This document shows, piece by piece, positions 34,431-45,897 of a stretch of DNA of 64,000 nt. Source of the stretch: Dryococelus australis (lineage: Eukaryota > Arthropoda > Insecta > Phasmatodea > Phasmatidae); NCBI GenBank assembly GCA_029891345.1, contig CM057009.1, forward strand, positions 299,995,466-300,059,465, given 5' to 3'. A program made the position numbers and the translations under genes. Position 1 is the stretch's first letter, and each line of letters starts with the position of its first letter. The notes below the pieces were generated by a model that saw nothing but the letters and a program-made list of their open reading frames with translations, searched no databases and was not told the origin of the DNA.

Positions 34431-34652
34431 ATGGGGTCGCTGTGGCTGAGCGGTTAGCCTACTCGATCTCGCGCCAAGGCGAATCGGGTCTGGGGATCGT
34501 GCCGGACATGCCGCTGGTCGGCGGGTTTTCTCGGGAATCTCTCGTTTCCTGCGCCCCTTCATTGCAGCGCTGCTTCGCACTCATGTTATTCACCATCATC
34601 AGCTCTTAAGACCTCGCTCTTATGAGTCGCAAAAATATCTTCACTCACTCAC
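34431..34652 (+). repeat. SINE-A, plus strand
   Basis: The head GGGGTCGCTGTGGCTGAGCG contains an A-box-like GGCTGAGCGGTTAGCC. The body has TTTTCTCGGGAATCTC and the tail ends CTTCACTCACTCAC. It is the most complete copy of the family in the window and sits immediately before a MITE-1 copy. Confidence 0.75.
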
Positions 34653-34656
34653 TACT

Positions 34657-34895
34657 ATAGGCTGTTCACGGTAAAATGAGCACTTTTTAAGCCACTGTTG
34701 CTTTTTATTTCAGGCATTTTTACCCCTTAACTACCTTTTTAAAAAATTATTGCTACATCCGTAATAAACACGCTGTGTATAATCCACCGCGCTAGGTAGT
34801 TAACATTAAAAGCTAAAATAAAATAAATTTATTGACTATTATTATACAAATGAGCGGGCTTTCAAAAGTGCTCACTTTACCGTGCACAGCCTATA
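34657..34895. mobile_element. MITE-1 short form, copy A
   Basis: It starts TATAGGCTGTTCACGGTAAA and ends CTTTACCGTGCACAGCCTAT, with TA at both borders. The 240-bp interior differs from the long form (contains GCTGTGTATAATCCACCG and TTTATTGACTATTATT) and is shared with 60065-60306. Confidence 0.85.
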
Positions 34896-35075
34896 CATTA
34901 TTGGCGCTGTATTGCGCGTGCAATACCCAGAACCGTTGGAGCGATACGGGCGACAATAAGACACGTTCCAAGCGCCCCGTCGCCCTTAGCGTATGGCGTG
35001 TTGTGTTTCCGCCAGCGCGTTCTACTGTGCACATTATATCTGTAGCAGTCTAACTTTATTATATGTGATGAAAGC
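34896..35075. other. Unassigned spacer
   Basis: Nothing recognisable; moderately GC-rich between two transposable elements. Confidence 0.35.
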
Positions 35076-35523
35076 CCTCAGGTTTAGGTTGAAGTTAAGC
35101 AAATGCCTAAAGAGCACTTCACCCCGCTGTACAACACGAACTCATAAAAAAAGTAGTACAGACACCATGAAAGTTGTCAGAAAAGTAGAATTTATGCTGT
35201 ACATGAAAGAATATTGTGTAAAATTTTCCACATAATAAAATATTACTAAATATATTTTTTTTAATGTAAAAAATTATTCGATCAATAGAGTCCGCATTTT
35301 TAACAAAATTGAAGCTCATGGATACTTCAGAAAGGAGAATTTAAAATAAATCTTCTTCAAAAAAGATCGACATAATATTTACTAAGATTGCATGCAAGAA
35401 AATTTTAATAATTATGTAGGATAACATTTTTGTAATTGATTTTATGTGCGTCAGTTTGTCGCAAAAAATTTATGTCCGAAACTGACGTAAATAAAGTTGA
35501 TTATAAAATTAATCTGATACGTT
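35076..35523. mobile_element. FB-1, copy 2, left half only
   Basis: The left arm and centre match FB-1 (CGAACTCATAAAAAAAGTAG, then CAGACACCATGAAAGTTGTC). The right arm is absent. The break falls where the tRNA-like element at 35524 begins. Confidence 0.75.
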
Positions 35524-35800
35524 AATACTTGGCTTGGTAGCGCAGTTGCAGCCCTGCCTCCATAGCTCGAGGGTACAGCGATCGACTTGCAGTCGCGGGG
35601 TAGCAGGCTCGCGACCCGGCTCCTCGGCAACAGATGTTCTTATCGCTCGTCGCTCTGGGAAGTTGTCTGAAAGTCGCCTTTAACGTGACCCCGTCAACGT
35701 CGCTACAGCTGCGACAGCAAAATATGAAATACGAAAAAAAAAGTTTGTTAGGTAACGGCCTAAAATTGGAATGGAAATGATGCGTGAGGCGAATCCCGGC
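35524..35800 (+). repeat. tRNA-like SINE (distinct family)
   Basis: The head CTTGGCTTGGTAGCGCAGTT resembles an A-box region and is followed by CTCGCGACCCGGCTCC in the B-box position. A fairly GC-rich body precedes an A-rich stretch at 35736. The tRNA resemblance is weak, so the class is tentative. Confidence 0.45.
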
Positions 35801-36507
35801 CATCTCCGGAAATTTTTTTTACCTTTTCAAATTACCTTCAATTGTGCAATAAAAATAGCAAACCATCATAAATATGTTTATTTCGCTTGATTATTTGGCT
35901 ATATTCAATAAAAACAATATTTAATTCGCCCCTGCAGTCTGCTGTCATTATTCAATCGGTGAAATTATTTCACATCACCAATTCAATCAGTGAAATTTTT
36001 TTACTGAAACAATCAATGGAGCCTTTTTTCACTGATTCGAGTAGTCTAATTTCACGAAGAATTAGTGGTTCGCACTGATTCGAATTTAGAGCGTAGATAT
36101 TTTGCTTTGAATTTTTATGCCAAAAAGCCGTATTGCCAGGATGCGTATTTACTGCGATACGCTAGTCGAGCCACCAGCGATGTTGCAGAAGATATTTCAG
36201 TCCAGTACTTCCGAACCCTTCCGGATCATGACCTACTCGTTGCAGTCTAGGTAAACTCATAGTCAGCACTAAGCGTCAGAACCTTGCACCAATGCGGGCA
36301 CTGCTTGTCCCTGGGCGATGCTCGCCGATGTTGTAGCTTTTCTGTGGAACGCCAAGTATTTTGCAACTGGTTGCTTCTTGCGCGATGGACCTACTGAACC
36401 CCTTTCCACAGGTTCCCAAGTGTCACTTATTATAAGAGATGCGCAAGTACTATTCAACAACTAAGATTTCCTCTTTTTTCCACGCCTGAAGTGAAAAATT
36501 TAAGTGT
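35801..36507. other. Intergenic DNA
   Basis: No gene or repeat family is recognised. Confidence 0.4.
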
Positions 36508-37327
36508 TCGTTAAGTTTGAAGTGAAGAAACTGTCTACGGAGCACTCCACCCGACTACACAATGTGACGAACTCATAAAAAAAAAAAAAAAAAGTGCAAA
36601 CACCATAAAAATTGTCAGAAAAGTGCGATTTATTCTGCATATGAAAGTAGAACGTATATATTTTGCAACACTTTAAAATATTTTACTAAACACGCTTTTA
36701 AAGTGTAAAGAATTATGCGATCGAAACAGTCCGCATTTTTAACACATGCCTAATTAAACCACATTTCCATTCTGGATGCTTCAGAAACAAGAACTTGCAG
36801 GAAAATCTTCGCCATGGAATATCGTCATAATGTTTACTACGATTGTGTCTAAGAAAATTATAATAACAATGCAGGAAATAATTTTTATAATTGTTTTTAT
36901 GTGCGTCCATTTGTAAAAAACCTATATGACTGAAACTGATGCGAATAAAGTTAATTATAAAATTGATGTGATATTTTATTTCTGTGATTTTATTGCAAAC
37001 GATCACAGTAAATAATATGAAGATCGTTCTTGAAGGAGATTTTCTTGCAAATACAGCTTTCCGAAGCATCCAGAATGGAAATTCGCTTAAATTTAGTTAG
37101 AAATACAGGCTATTTATATCGATTATTCTTTTTAATTAAAAAATTATATTTTAGTCGAATATTTTATAATGTCGCAAAATATATACACTCTTCTTTCATA
37201 CACAGCACAAATTGCACCTTTCTGACAATTTTAACGGCGTCTGTACTAATTTTTTTTACGAGTTCTTGACGTTGTACAGTCGGGTGGAGTGCATCGTAGG
37301 CAATTGCTTTACTTCAACCTTCAGCGG
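36508..37327. mobile_element. FB-1, copy 3 (about 820 bp)
   Basis: Both arms are present. GCACTCCACCCGACTACACA at 36541 pairs with GTACAGTCGGGTGGAGTGC at 37275, and GTCAGAAAAGTGCGATTTAT pairs with AAATTGCACCTTTCTGACA. A 17-base A run interrupts the left arm at 36575. Confidence 0.85.
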
Positions 37328-37761
37328 ACTATGTCATGGCGCGTTCAAGGTCATGAAGCGAGAGAGCGATACGGGCGACACTAACGCGCACTCCTAGCGC
37401 CTCGTCGCTCCTACGCGCAAGACGTGCAGTGTTTCCGTCGTGACGCTGTACTGTGCAAATTAGTTCTGTAACAGTTGAACTTCACGCGATGAAAACCACA
37501 GAATAAATTACGCCCGTATCTTCGTTTTTTTTTTTTCTCTCTTTGCTGCTCAAGGAACCTGCATAGGCAAGCTTTAGAAATGCGATATTTGACCATTTTC
37601 ATTCAAATTTTTCGCTATTAATACACTTTATATGATAAAAGTAAACATTTAGTGATATATGCAATTAGTTTTTAAATAATTTCTTAAAAAAAATCGTATT
37701 TCCAGAGTTTTTATTTACCGAGATACGCGTTTACGCGCAAACAACTATTTCACAGAAAACG
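37328..37761. other. Intergenic DNA
   Basis: Nothing recognisable. A T run lies at 37526. Confidence 0.35.
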
Positions 37762-37797
37762 TTTCAGTAGCCTATATATATATATAGGCTACTGAAA
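37762..37797. repeat. Perfect 36-bp palindrome
   Basis: TTTCAGTAGCCTA, ten bases of alternating TA, then TAGGCTACTGAAA. The two arms are exact reverse complements, so the site can extrude as a cruciform. Confidence 0.95.
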
Positions 37798-38349
37798 GAG
37801 AGGTATATATTACTCCATCAACAGTCATTCACACACAGTTGATAAACAGACTTGTACGACTTCGGTTCTGCAAGGAGTCAGCATAACGTGGTAGTACATG
37901 TCTGTTTGTGTTCACACATATGCTTGAAGAGGATGCAGTCGAGTAAACTACATGTGAAACTTCCACAATCTATCATCAATTACGTGGTAAACAATGCAGT
38001 TACTGTGACAAGTTCTTCAGTAAGACTTATGCATATAATTTTCTTTAGTTTAATTTTAAATACATTTAATTCTACAATTTGAGGAGTTATGTTTGTTTAT
38101 CTGCTATGCATGTGGTTCCCAGATGTCCTCTTTTACCCGGACATGTCCTCTTTTCCAGGCGTCGTAAACTGTCCGGCCAGGTTTTACAAAAAAAAGTTAA
38201 TGTCCTTTTTTTTTGCAATAAAAGTGAAAGAAAACAAAGTTTTACTTTCGCGTTTTTTTATATATATCATTAATATATTTAGTAACGTTGCCAATAAACT
38301 CCCTGCAAAGTGCGAACTTTTTGGAGAATATTACACGATTCTTTTGTCT
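37798..38349. other. Intergenic DNA
   Basis: No gene is recognised in this interval. Confidence 0.35.
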
Positions 38350-38660
38350 TTCTTAAGGTGTTACACGAGCGAGTTTGGAACGGATCGGCACTGGATCGCG
38401 CCTCTGTATCGTTCCGCGTTCTGTAATCCGGCTATGACCGGGGTGGCGCGGCGCGGCGCGGCGCGGCGGCGCAGCAGCGGGACCGCCTGAGCTGGAGAGT
38501 GTTGCGACTGGGGGGCGAAGTGAGGGGCTCCAGCCAACCTCTCTCCGCGAGCGGTGACTCACTGCGTCGGTCGTCGTCTGGTCGCCGGAACCACTGGGCG
38601 CACGCGACGCCCTGCGAACGAGCGCAGCGAACACGAGACGCGCTTTCGGAAGTAAAACGA
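38350..38660. promoter_or_regulatory. GC- and CpG-rich island, possible promoter or first exon
   Basis: In an AT-rich setting this stretch is dense in CG dinucleotides, with a GGCGCGGCGCGGCGCGGCG run at 38442 and many CGAGCG and CGACGC words. Frames are open on both strands, as GC-rich DNA favours, and neither shows a domain. It could be the unmethylated 5' end of a host gene. No TATA box or splice donor settles the orientation. Confidence 0.3.
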
Positions 38661-38803
38661 GAAGTTTTGTGACGTTAATAATTAACTCGCTTTCTCTCGC
38701 GATTTTTTTTTTTTTTCAAGCAGTTTCATTGATATGGAAGGCGGCTCCGATTGTCTGTTTGCGACGAGAGTATGTATAAACCCAGCTCGCGCTACGAATC
38801 ACT

Positions 38804-39226
38804 AAAGGCTGTTCACGATAAAGTGAGCACTTTTGAAATCAACCTTAGAAAACAGTCACTGCCCCTACCTGCATATATTTTAACGGGCGAACTTAGTGAC
38901 ACGCGCCCAGTAAAGTTGGTAACGATGGATGGGAAGGAGTTCCGTATCTTAAAGTCGAATAAAAAGTGCTAGGTTCCATTTGTGATAACTTAAAATTATT
39001 TCTTTCGCTTTCTGTTTTTTAATGCATCGAAGGGTAAAAATGAGCAAATATGTAAAATATTTACTTTTCTAATAATTTCACAGTTTCACTTGACCGACGC
39101 ATGAATAAAGTGATGAGGTCCGTGACAATGTTGATCTTACATAAGGCGGAAGAATACACAACGCGCACACAAGTAGATCTTAAGCAGGGCTTCTAAAAGT
39201 GCTAATTTTACCGTGAACAGCCTATA
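38804..39226. mobile_element. MITE-1, long form, copy 2
   Basis: It starts AAGGCTGTTCACGATAAAGT and ends AATTTTACCGTGAACAGCCT. The internal landmarks of the family (GCGCCCAGTAAAGTTGGTAA, TTGACCGACGCATGAATAAA, GGCGGAAGAATACACAAC) are in the orientation opposite to copy 1. A frame of 73 codons overlaps its left half and is partly shared with the copy at 51427. Confidence 0.88.
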
Positions 39227-39327
39227 GAAATTTGAGTAGTATATAATCATGAATAAAGCAATAATATTTGCATCCCATTTTCGGGAACATTACAAGCATT
39301 TCGAATAAATATGACAAAAACGCCAAC

Positions 39328-39470
39328 CCAGCGAGTGGTTAACTTTGGGACTCGCAATCGGGATGACCGGGGTTCGAATCCCAATCCGGCCATCCTGATT
39401 GATGTTTTCCAGCATTTCCGTACAACGGACCATGTAGCCGGTTCCTACTTCTCTGAGTAACTTGCACCGT
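39328..39470 (+). repeat. tRNA-derived SINE, family C, plus strand
   Basis: AGCGAGTGGTTAACTTTGGG is the A-box region and GGGGTTCGAATCCC the B-box. CCGGCCATCCTGATTGATG and TTTTCCAGCATTTCCG follow. Its minus-strand relative is at 3395-3545. Confidence 0.78.
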
Positions 39471-39524
39471 ATCTAATGGCATCGTCATCGATTCACTTGC
39501 ACGTAAATTGGTTAAATGGAATTG

Positions 39525-39936
39525 TAGGCTGTTCACGATAAACTGAACAATTCTGAAGGGTCTGCTTAAGATCCACTTGCGTGCACATTGTGTATTCTTC
39601 CGCCATATGGAAAATTGACGTTGCCATGTATATTGTCACTTTTTTCATGCGTCGGTCAAGGGAAACTGTGAAAATATTATAAAAAATTAATATTGGCTAA
39701 ATTTACTAATTCTCACATGCTTTATAAAAAGAAATATAAAATAGATAATTTCAAATATTCACAAATGTTTACCACACACTTTTAGTTTAACGATACAAGT
39801 GGGACTAATTTCACTCTGTCGTTACCAGTTTACTCGACTTATGCTAGTCAGTTTGGCCGTTATGTGCAATATGGAGGCAGTGACATTTTCCAAAGGTTGA
39901 TTTCAAAAGTGGCTACCTTACCGTGAATAGCCTATA
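39525..39936. mobile_element. MITE-1, long form, copy 3
   Basis: TAGGCTGTTCACGATAAACT at the left is inverted as CTTACCGTGAATAGCCTATA at the right. The interior has TATTCTTCCGCCAT and CATGCGTCGGTCAAG. Confidence 0.85.
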
Positions 39937-41039
39937 ATGAAATATTCGAGCTTCACAAAACTGGTACAGTAGTTCAGACTACTTGAAATGTTTCATATAA
40001 TGTCTTCATATTATTATTATTATTATTATTATTCATTCAATGAGAGAAACCTAACCGTTTATGACTTTATTGTACGTTCTATGAATCACGGCTTGGTGTA
40101 AGCGGTAGTGCCCGTTGAGGAATGTTCACTAAAGTTCATATTAGTTCTGCAAAATTAAATTAAATTATTAAATACGAAAACTCATTCAAATAATTTGGAA
40201 GAGACAAGTTATCATGGGACGTAGACAGGAACGTGATTCTGTAAGCCTTTCTTTCCAAAAGAAAGCAAACTTAAATAATTAATGGAAAGTGATACGTTCC
40301 GATTATAGATGTGTAAAAATAAGAGAGTAAAATATAAAAGTAGTCAAAAACCTTTGTTTTAATTTAATTTATTTAACAAACCGTTTACAAGATTAGATAC
40401 TAATTTAATAAAAATTGTATATTCACAAATTAAAAAAATCATTTGAAGAAATTTTACAAGGAGCCGCATAAAAGATGGGAAGAAAATGCAGATGGAATAG
40501 TGGAAGAGTCAAGAAGGCAATAATGGTGTGAAAATTAACTAAAAATACAATACCACACATTGAATTAAAATGTTAAAATAAAAATGGTCAGTAGCTAACA
40601 AGAATACAAAAACACATATCAAAATATATGTTAAAATTAAGGCATGAAATACACAACAAGTAATTAAAGGGTATTGATGGCTGGCCCGAATGCAACTGAC
40701 ATGTCCAACAGACTTAATATAGAAAACCGTGTAAATATATTGTAGGAGAAGAAGCAACATCCATGCATAAGGTCGCTATGGCGCTTTCGTTGACACCATG
40801 AAGTTCTGGATTGAAATCCCATGCAAGACAAGGAAATACATACAATCATTAGACATCAGTTCGTAAGCATAGTAAATAAGCCGTCTTCAGATAGCAGTCT
40901 CTGCAGAAAACGAGGGTTTTCAAAAGTCAACGTGTCAAACTGGGTCTGGAACGGAGGACAGTTGAGCAGAGAGACGAGGGATATTTTGCAGGTAAAAGTT
41001 GGTTGCGGCGAACAGAGCTGCAGGCAGGGTTGGAACAAC
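39937..41039. other. AT-rich intergenic DNA
   Basis: An ATT microsatellite is at 40011-40033. No gene or family repeat is recognised in the rest. Confidence 0.4.
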
Positions 41040-41195
41040 AAAACCTAAGCCAATATCGAGGTCGGTGAAGTGACACTGAGTCATTATAGTGTACGTGGCG
41101 GGGGAGGGGGCGGTGTAGACGGGGGGGTGGGGGAGGGGCGAGTAAGTGGAGCTCACGAAGTGCTAGTGAAAGTCGCCGAGAGTACGTGAACGGAA

Positions 41196-41411
41196 ATGGC
41201 GGACAAGTGTGAATCCGATAAAACAGCGAGGGACCTTGTTTCTGAGAGCGCGCCCAGCCTTGAGGGGAGAAGAAATCCGCACTGGGAGACAAAACTTCTC
41301 GCCCACAGAAAGGAAAAACTAACCATGAATACGCGGAGAGTTGGATCGCCAAGGAGAAGTTTATTCCATGGACATAAGCAAGAAAATTTACTAGTTGATA
41401 TCAGAATATAA
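41196..41411 (+). CDS. Candidate small gene or first coding exon
   Basis: The ATG is in a favourable context (GGAAATGGCG) just after a GC-rich, G-run-bearing stretch (41040-41165) unlike the AT-rich surroundings, as often seen around host gene starts. The 71-codon frame begins MADKCESDKTARDLVSESAP and is hydrophilic, rich in Lys, Arg, Glu and Ser, with no signal peptide or membrane segment. I do not recognise a domain. If an exon, the donor is not obvious. Minus-strand frames over the same region are also open, which lowers confidence. Confidence 0.25.
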   Translation: MADKCESDKTARDLVSESAPSLEGRRNPHWETKLLAHRKEKLTMNTRRVGSPRRSLFHGHKQENLLVDIRI

Positions 41412-41716
41412 ATTGAGTATTGAAAAAGGTCGCTCATTAATATCTATAGTTGTTTACACGTTATTTTGAACTATCATATTAAAACGTTAGAAAATTGCTT
41501 TTAATAGAGAAAAATCTGGCTGAAAACAAGTTCCAGTAACCAAATCGCACATGTTGCTCCAGTTAGCAAAGTTTAGCTTTATTAACTGTGGTTTGTCATG
41601 AGTCAACTCTTACCGGTTCTTACCACAGTCGGCTACCTGACGAATTTGAAAGTTCTGCTTGACACACTTTCAAAAAATTAAATACTTGTTTAATTTATCA
41701 ATTTGAATGGTGTTTA

Positions 41717-41768
41717 GATATTTAGCTGGCTCTTGACAGCGGGGTCTTTGAGAGCTGAATTAACCAAC
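41717..41768 (-). repeat. Possible SINE-A tail remnant
   Basis: On the minus strand AATTCAGCTCTCAAAGACCC, then CAAGAGCCAGCTAAATATCT, parallels the last 50 bases of SINE-A copies. Short and diverged. Confidence 0.4.
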
Positions 41769-43111
41769 TGAACTGAAGTTCTTGATTATTGAAATTATTT
41801 CATGTGCAATCAGTGAAATATGTCCGATAAACATCAAAGCGACAAGTTTCACCCAAACGAATTCGAAATTAACTGCAATAAGTAGGTTGAATAAAAATTA
41901 CCCAACCACTAGAAGAAAATCGTTTACAGAATAAAAAATGTGCATTATGTTATAAAAGATATTAAGTTAAATTTCTTTACAATTTTATATGGGCATTTTG
42001 CTACTGCATCATCGTTGCACAGTTTTATATTCAATTAAAAAATAATACTGATGGGTGTATGAAAAAACTTAACTAAGAAAATATACAACATGTTCCAAAA
42101 GAAAACATCTGAAAGAATTCGAAATGTCCTAGAACCTGAAGGAAAAATGCTCGCGGTAAAGACATAGAAGTAACGATACAAAAAAATCTCAACAAATAGG
42201 ATTCGACAACAATTATGTCTCATGTAAGGCAGAATTTGATCTTCCGAAACGTCATTAATTTTTTTTATCTCTATCCTAAATATGTCCTTACACTATTTTA
42301 ATAAGCCGCGTGGTCACAGGAATAATTTTCACAATTCGCATTCAACATTCCCGTAAGTACTCAAGCGAATATTCTCTTGCAAATACTTTGTATATGTCAT
42401 GACACGGAATTATTTATGGATATCGATCTGGGTATTTAAATTTGTAATTTAATTACTGTTTTGTCGCTTTGAAAGTTGGACTTAGAATAACTAAACCACT
42501 CACTTGGCACATTTGTTATATCAATTGTTGCCATGATATTTTAAGATGACACAAAAAAATCATGTCTTTGTAAAATTTAAATTTTCAATATATTGAAACC
42601 AGTTTATGGTTGAAAACATTGAGGGAATAGTTCCGAGCCTTACGCAAGATATGTTCTTGCTACGCTTACGCAAATGAAGCATACGTTCTATATTGCGTTA
42701 AACTTTTATATCCTGAAATTAATTGATACAAACATATTAATTTGTAGTAAAGTTTATTACATCTGTTAGACCACGTCTTACAAGTTCTACAAATTCTCTA
42801 ACTACCTGTAATTATTTTTATCTTTTTAGTTCATTTATGAATAAAAGCTTGATTTTAAAAGGTTTTTGGGGCTAGTTTTTTTTTTTTTTGTAGAATGCGT
42901 GTTTTTATAACACATTCCGCTAATCATCGACCTAAAGCTTTCAACTCCATTAATATCGATTCAGAAAACAGCTGACATCGTAGAAACATAGAAACAAATT
43001 GTCAGTGCATGATCAACCTCTGATCAGCACGAAGGCAGACTCGAACATGGGCACTGACACAGGGCCACAGAGTAGATAAGTGCAGAAACAAAACTACGTG
43101 CATGAGCGAGT
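41769..43111. other. AT-rich intergenic DNA
   Basis: No gene or repeat recognised. Confidence 0.45.
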
Positions 43112-43375
43112 GTGAATGAAGAGATTTAGACGGTTCTTAACATCGGGGTCTAGAGAGGCGATAAGAGTGATTTGGGTGAGTATGGAGCAGTGCCCGAGTG
43201 AAAGGGCGGGAGAAACGGGAGATCCCCGAGAAAACCCATGGACTTACGGCGTCGTCCGGCACGGTACGCATACATGCAAAGGATCCGTAGTGGCCCGGCT
43301 GGGAATTGAACCCGGATCGCCATGGTGGAAGGCGAGCAGGCTAACCGCTCAGCCACCGTTTCCCTTGCCAAAAAT
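43112..43375 (-). repeat. SINE-A, minus strand
   Basis: Reading leftward: AACGGTGGCTGAGCGGTTAG (A-box), CGGGTTCAATTCCCAG (B-box), TTTTCTCGGGGATCTCCCG, and a tail GTCTAAATCTCTTCATTCAC. It is a full copy of about 260 bp. Confidence 0.82.
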
Positions 43376-43660
43376 ACGTGGCGGTTCCTTTGATGTAGGT
43401 GTGCCCATTCCCTGATTGGCTGGGCGAGGCTCTGGCAACGGGATCTTGTGTCTGATCGTCTACAGCGTGCTGCGGGAGATTCCCTAACGGTTGGGCTCAC
43501 ATCGTGGCTAGTGCACGCCATATTGGTGGCGCGTGGGGGTACAGCTCTCTATGTAAGCGGCTATTTCGCCTCTGTATTGCCGAGATATTCTGTGACAGGG
43601 CCGCGGCCCAGCAGATCTGCCGGCAATGGGAGCCGGTGTGCATGCCCCCACACTACACAA
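43376..43660. other. GC-rich intergenic DNA
   Basis: No gene or repeat is recognised, although frames on both strands are open. Confidence 0.35.
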
Positions 43661-44554
43661 CTAAAAAGCATTCACTGTAAAGTGAGCACTTTTGAAAGCC
43701 CTCTCATTTGGAATAATAGTCAATAAGTCTGCTTTACTTTATCCGTAGCCGCCAACTTCCGAGTGCGGTGGAATATACACACTGTGTTTGTTACTTACCT
43801 GGCAATATTTATTTTATAAAGGTGTTTAAAGGATAAAAATGGGGTTTGGCTCTGTCTGGGACACGATCGCTTATTTTGCATGCATACGTCTACATTGACG
43901 CGCTCAGAAGCCTTGATGTTTATTTTACGTTCCCGGCACCGCTTCACTCAATCATATGGGGTTTTATGGGTATTACTCGATTGCTTTTGAGATGCTGTTT
44001 CCAACCGTATACGATTTCTGCATTTCGACTTGACTTTTGGACGAGTTTAGTCCTAAATTGTGTTAAGTTTTCTTAGTGTTTTACGTAAAACACATACAAT
44101 TTCACCATAACCACGCCACACAAATGATTTTATACATGGAATTGATTGATCTTGACTAGAACAGTTAATTGAAACTTAAATGAGTGTCGTAGCTTATCCT
44201 AGTCAAAAGTTATATTAAGCGGAAGTTATGTGATGCGACGAAACGAACTTAAATCCCTCCCCCCCCCCCCCTTATCCAGATGCTTCGCAGTCCTCACTCA
44301 ACATAAAATTTTCTTTGATCCTTTGGCAATCGAGTGGTTTAATTGAATTTTGACTATAGGCTATAGATTCGGAGCTGCAATACCAAACTCTATCCCCCGA
44401 TTTTGTTATCGTCAGATTTTTTGGGTTGCCTTCCACTATGGTTGGAAATTTAACGACGTATTCGCGTCAAAAGATGTTGAATGGCTACCAAATGGCTGAA
44501 AGTAAAATGTAACCAGGCCCTCAAAAGTGTTCACTTTACCGTGAACAGCCTGTA
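43661..44554. mobile_element. MITE-1, interrupted copy
   Basis: The left end AAGCATTCACTGTAAAGTGA with GCACTTTTGAAAGCCC and the right end CTTTACCGTGAACAGCCTG lie 890 bp apart, twice the usual distance. The excess in the middle (about 43850-44500) is unrecognised and includes a C run at 44258. It may be one copy with an insertion or two half copies. Confidence 0.55.
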
Positions 44555-44828
44555 CGTGGGAATGCGAAGTTGAAACACTCGCTCGTACCGCGAACTCCAG
44601 CAGCGCACGCCACGAAAATGGCGTCGCCGGCCAACAACGTGCCCGGACGCCGTTCACCAATCAGAGCGTGATAACCTCACTCGCTAGCCGGCAGGCCAGC
44701 CAGTAGGGGACCTTCCGCAGCACGTAACGACCAACTACACACGAGGCCCGTTTCCATAGCCTCGATCGGACAATCAGAGCATGGCTATGCTCACATTACA
44801 GAAACAGCAACGCCACATCCTCTCTGTG

Positions 44829-44965
44829 TATAAGCTGTTCACAGGTAAAATGAGCACTTCTAAAAGCCCTTCTTCAGATCTACTTGTATGCACGTTGTGT
44901 ATTCTTCCGCCTTGCGTAAAATTAACATTGTAACGGGCTTCACCACTTAATTCATGAGTAGGTTT
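44829..44965. mobile_element. MITE-1, left-end fragment
   Basis: TAAGCTGTTCACAGGTAAAA then GAGCACTTCTAAAAGCCC and TATTCTTCCGCC match the left third of the long form. The copy breaks off near 44965, after TTCATGAGTAGG. Confidence 0.75.
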
Positions 44966-45150
44966 ATTGAAATATCGTGCTCTGTGCTGGATGTCGACAC
45001 TGTGGGATTGGATCGAAAGTGGAATATCAGTTCATTAGTCACGTAGTTAGTACCGCTATATAATGGCACAGATTTAAACTAGAACAGGTTTCGGTAAGTG
45101 TGGGTAACTGGGTGGGTCGCAGGTTAACTCCGCCACACCACTACTCCCAA

Positions 45151-45549
45151 CTAGAGGCTGTTCAACCTTAGAAAAAAGTTTCTTACCTACCTACATATAT
45201 TTTAATGGGCGCACTGATTTACATACGCCCAGAAAAGTTGGTAACAATGGAGGGGAAATAGTTCCATATCTTAGCGTCGAATTTAAAGTGTTGGGTAACC
45301 ATTTGTGATACCTTAAATTATTTCTCTCGCTTTCTGTTTTTTTGTTCATGCATCGAAGTGCCAAAATGAGCATATTTATAGAACCCTACTTTCCTAATAA
45401 TTTACACTTTCACTTGACCAATGCATAAACAAAGTGATGAGGCCCTTTGCAAAGTTAATTTTACATACGGCGGAAGAATACAAAACGTGCATACAATTAG
45501 ATCCTAAGCATGGCTTTCAAAAGTGCTCATTTTACTGTGAACAGCCTAT
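45151..45549. mobile_element. MITE-1, long form, copy with left-end deletion
   Basis: The left end keeps AGAGGCTGTTCA and then jumps to AACCTTAGAAAAAAG, lacking the GATAAAGTGAGCACTTTTGA segment. The right end CATTTTACTGTGAACAGCCT is intact. Confidence 0.8.
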
Positions 45550-45726
45550 TCTAGGATGTAGATATCATTTAATATAACCAAATAGTTGGGAAACTGCGTG
45601 ATCCCGATAATAAAGCCAAAGAAATCTCAAAAGAAATAAATGTGAAATTAACTAAAGTAATCTCTTATACATCTGCATTACCCAGAAAGGGCACAGGTAT
45701 AGGGATGATAAGAAAGCTATCCCGCC

Positions 45727-45897
45727 TTTAGTTGGCCACCAAACTATCTGGGTTGCGGGAGGCTCTGGGTTTAAATCCCGGGTAAGGCATTAGGGTTAAT
45801 TGAAGTTAGGTTATAAGTTAGTCTGTAAGCCATCCCCTGCCAAGCTTTCAGGCATAGATACGGAGAAAGTTAAAAAGCCCTTTACAATACAATTAAG
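45727..45897 (+). repeat. tRNA-derived SINE-B, plus strand
   Basis: TAGTTGGCCACCAAACTATC is a decayed head. CTCTGGGTTTAAATCCCGGG holds the B-box. GCCATCCCCTGCCAAGC and the end GCCCTTTACAATACAAT match the copy at 57050-57213. Confidence 0.68.

Noticed and set aside
38089..38634. Opposing ORFs of 133 and 93 codons across the GC-rich island
   Set aside because: GC-rich DNA has few stops on either strand and both frames lack domains; the island is kept only as a possible regulatory region.
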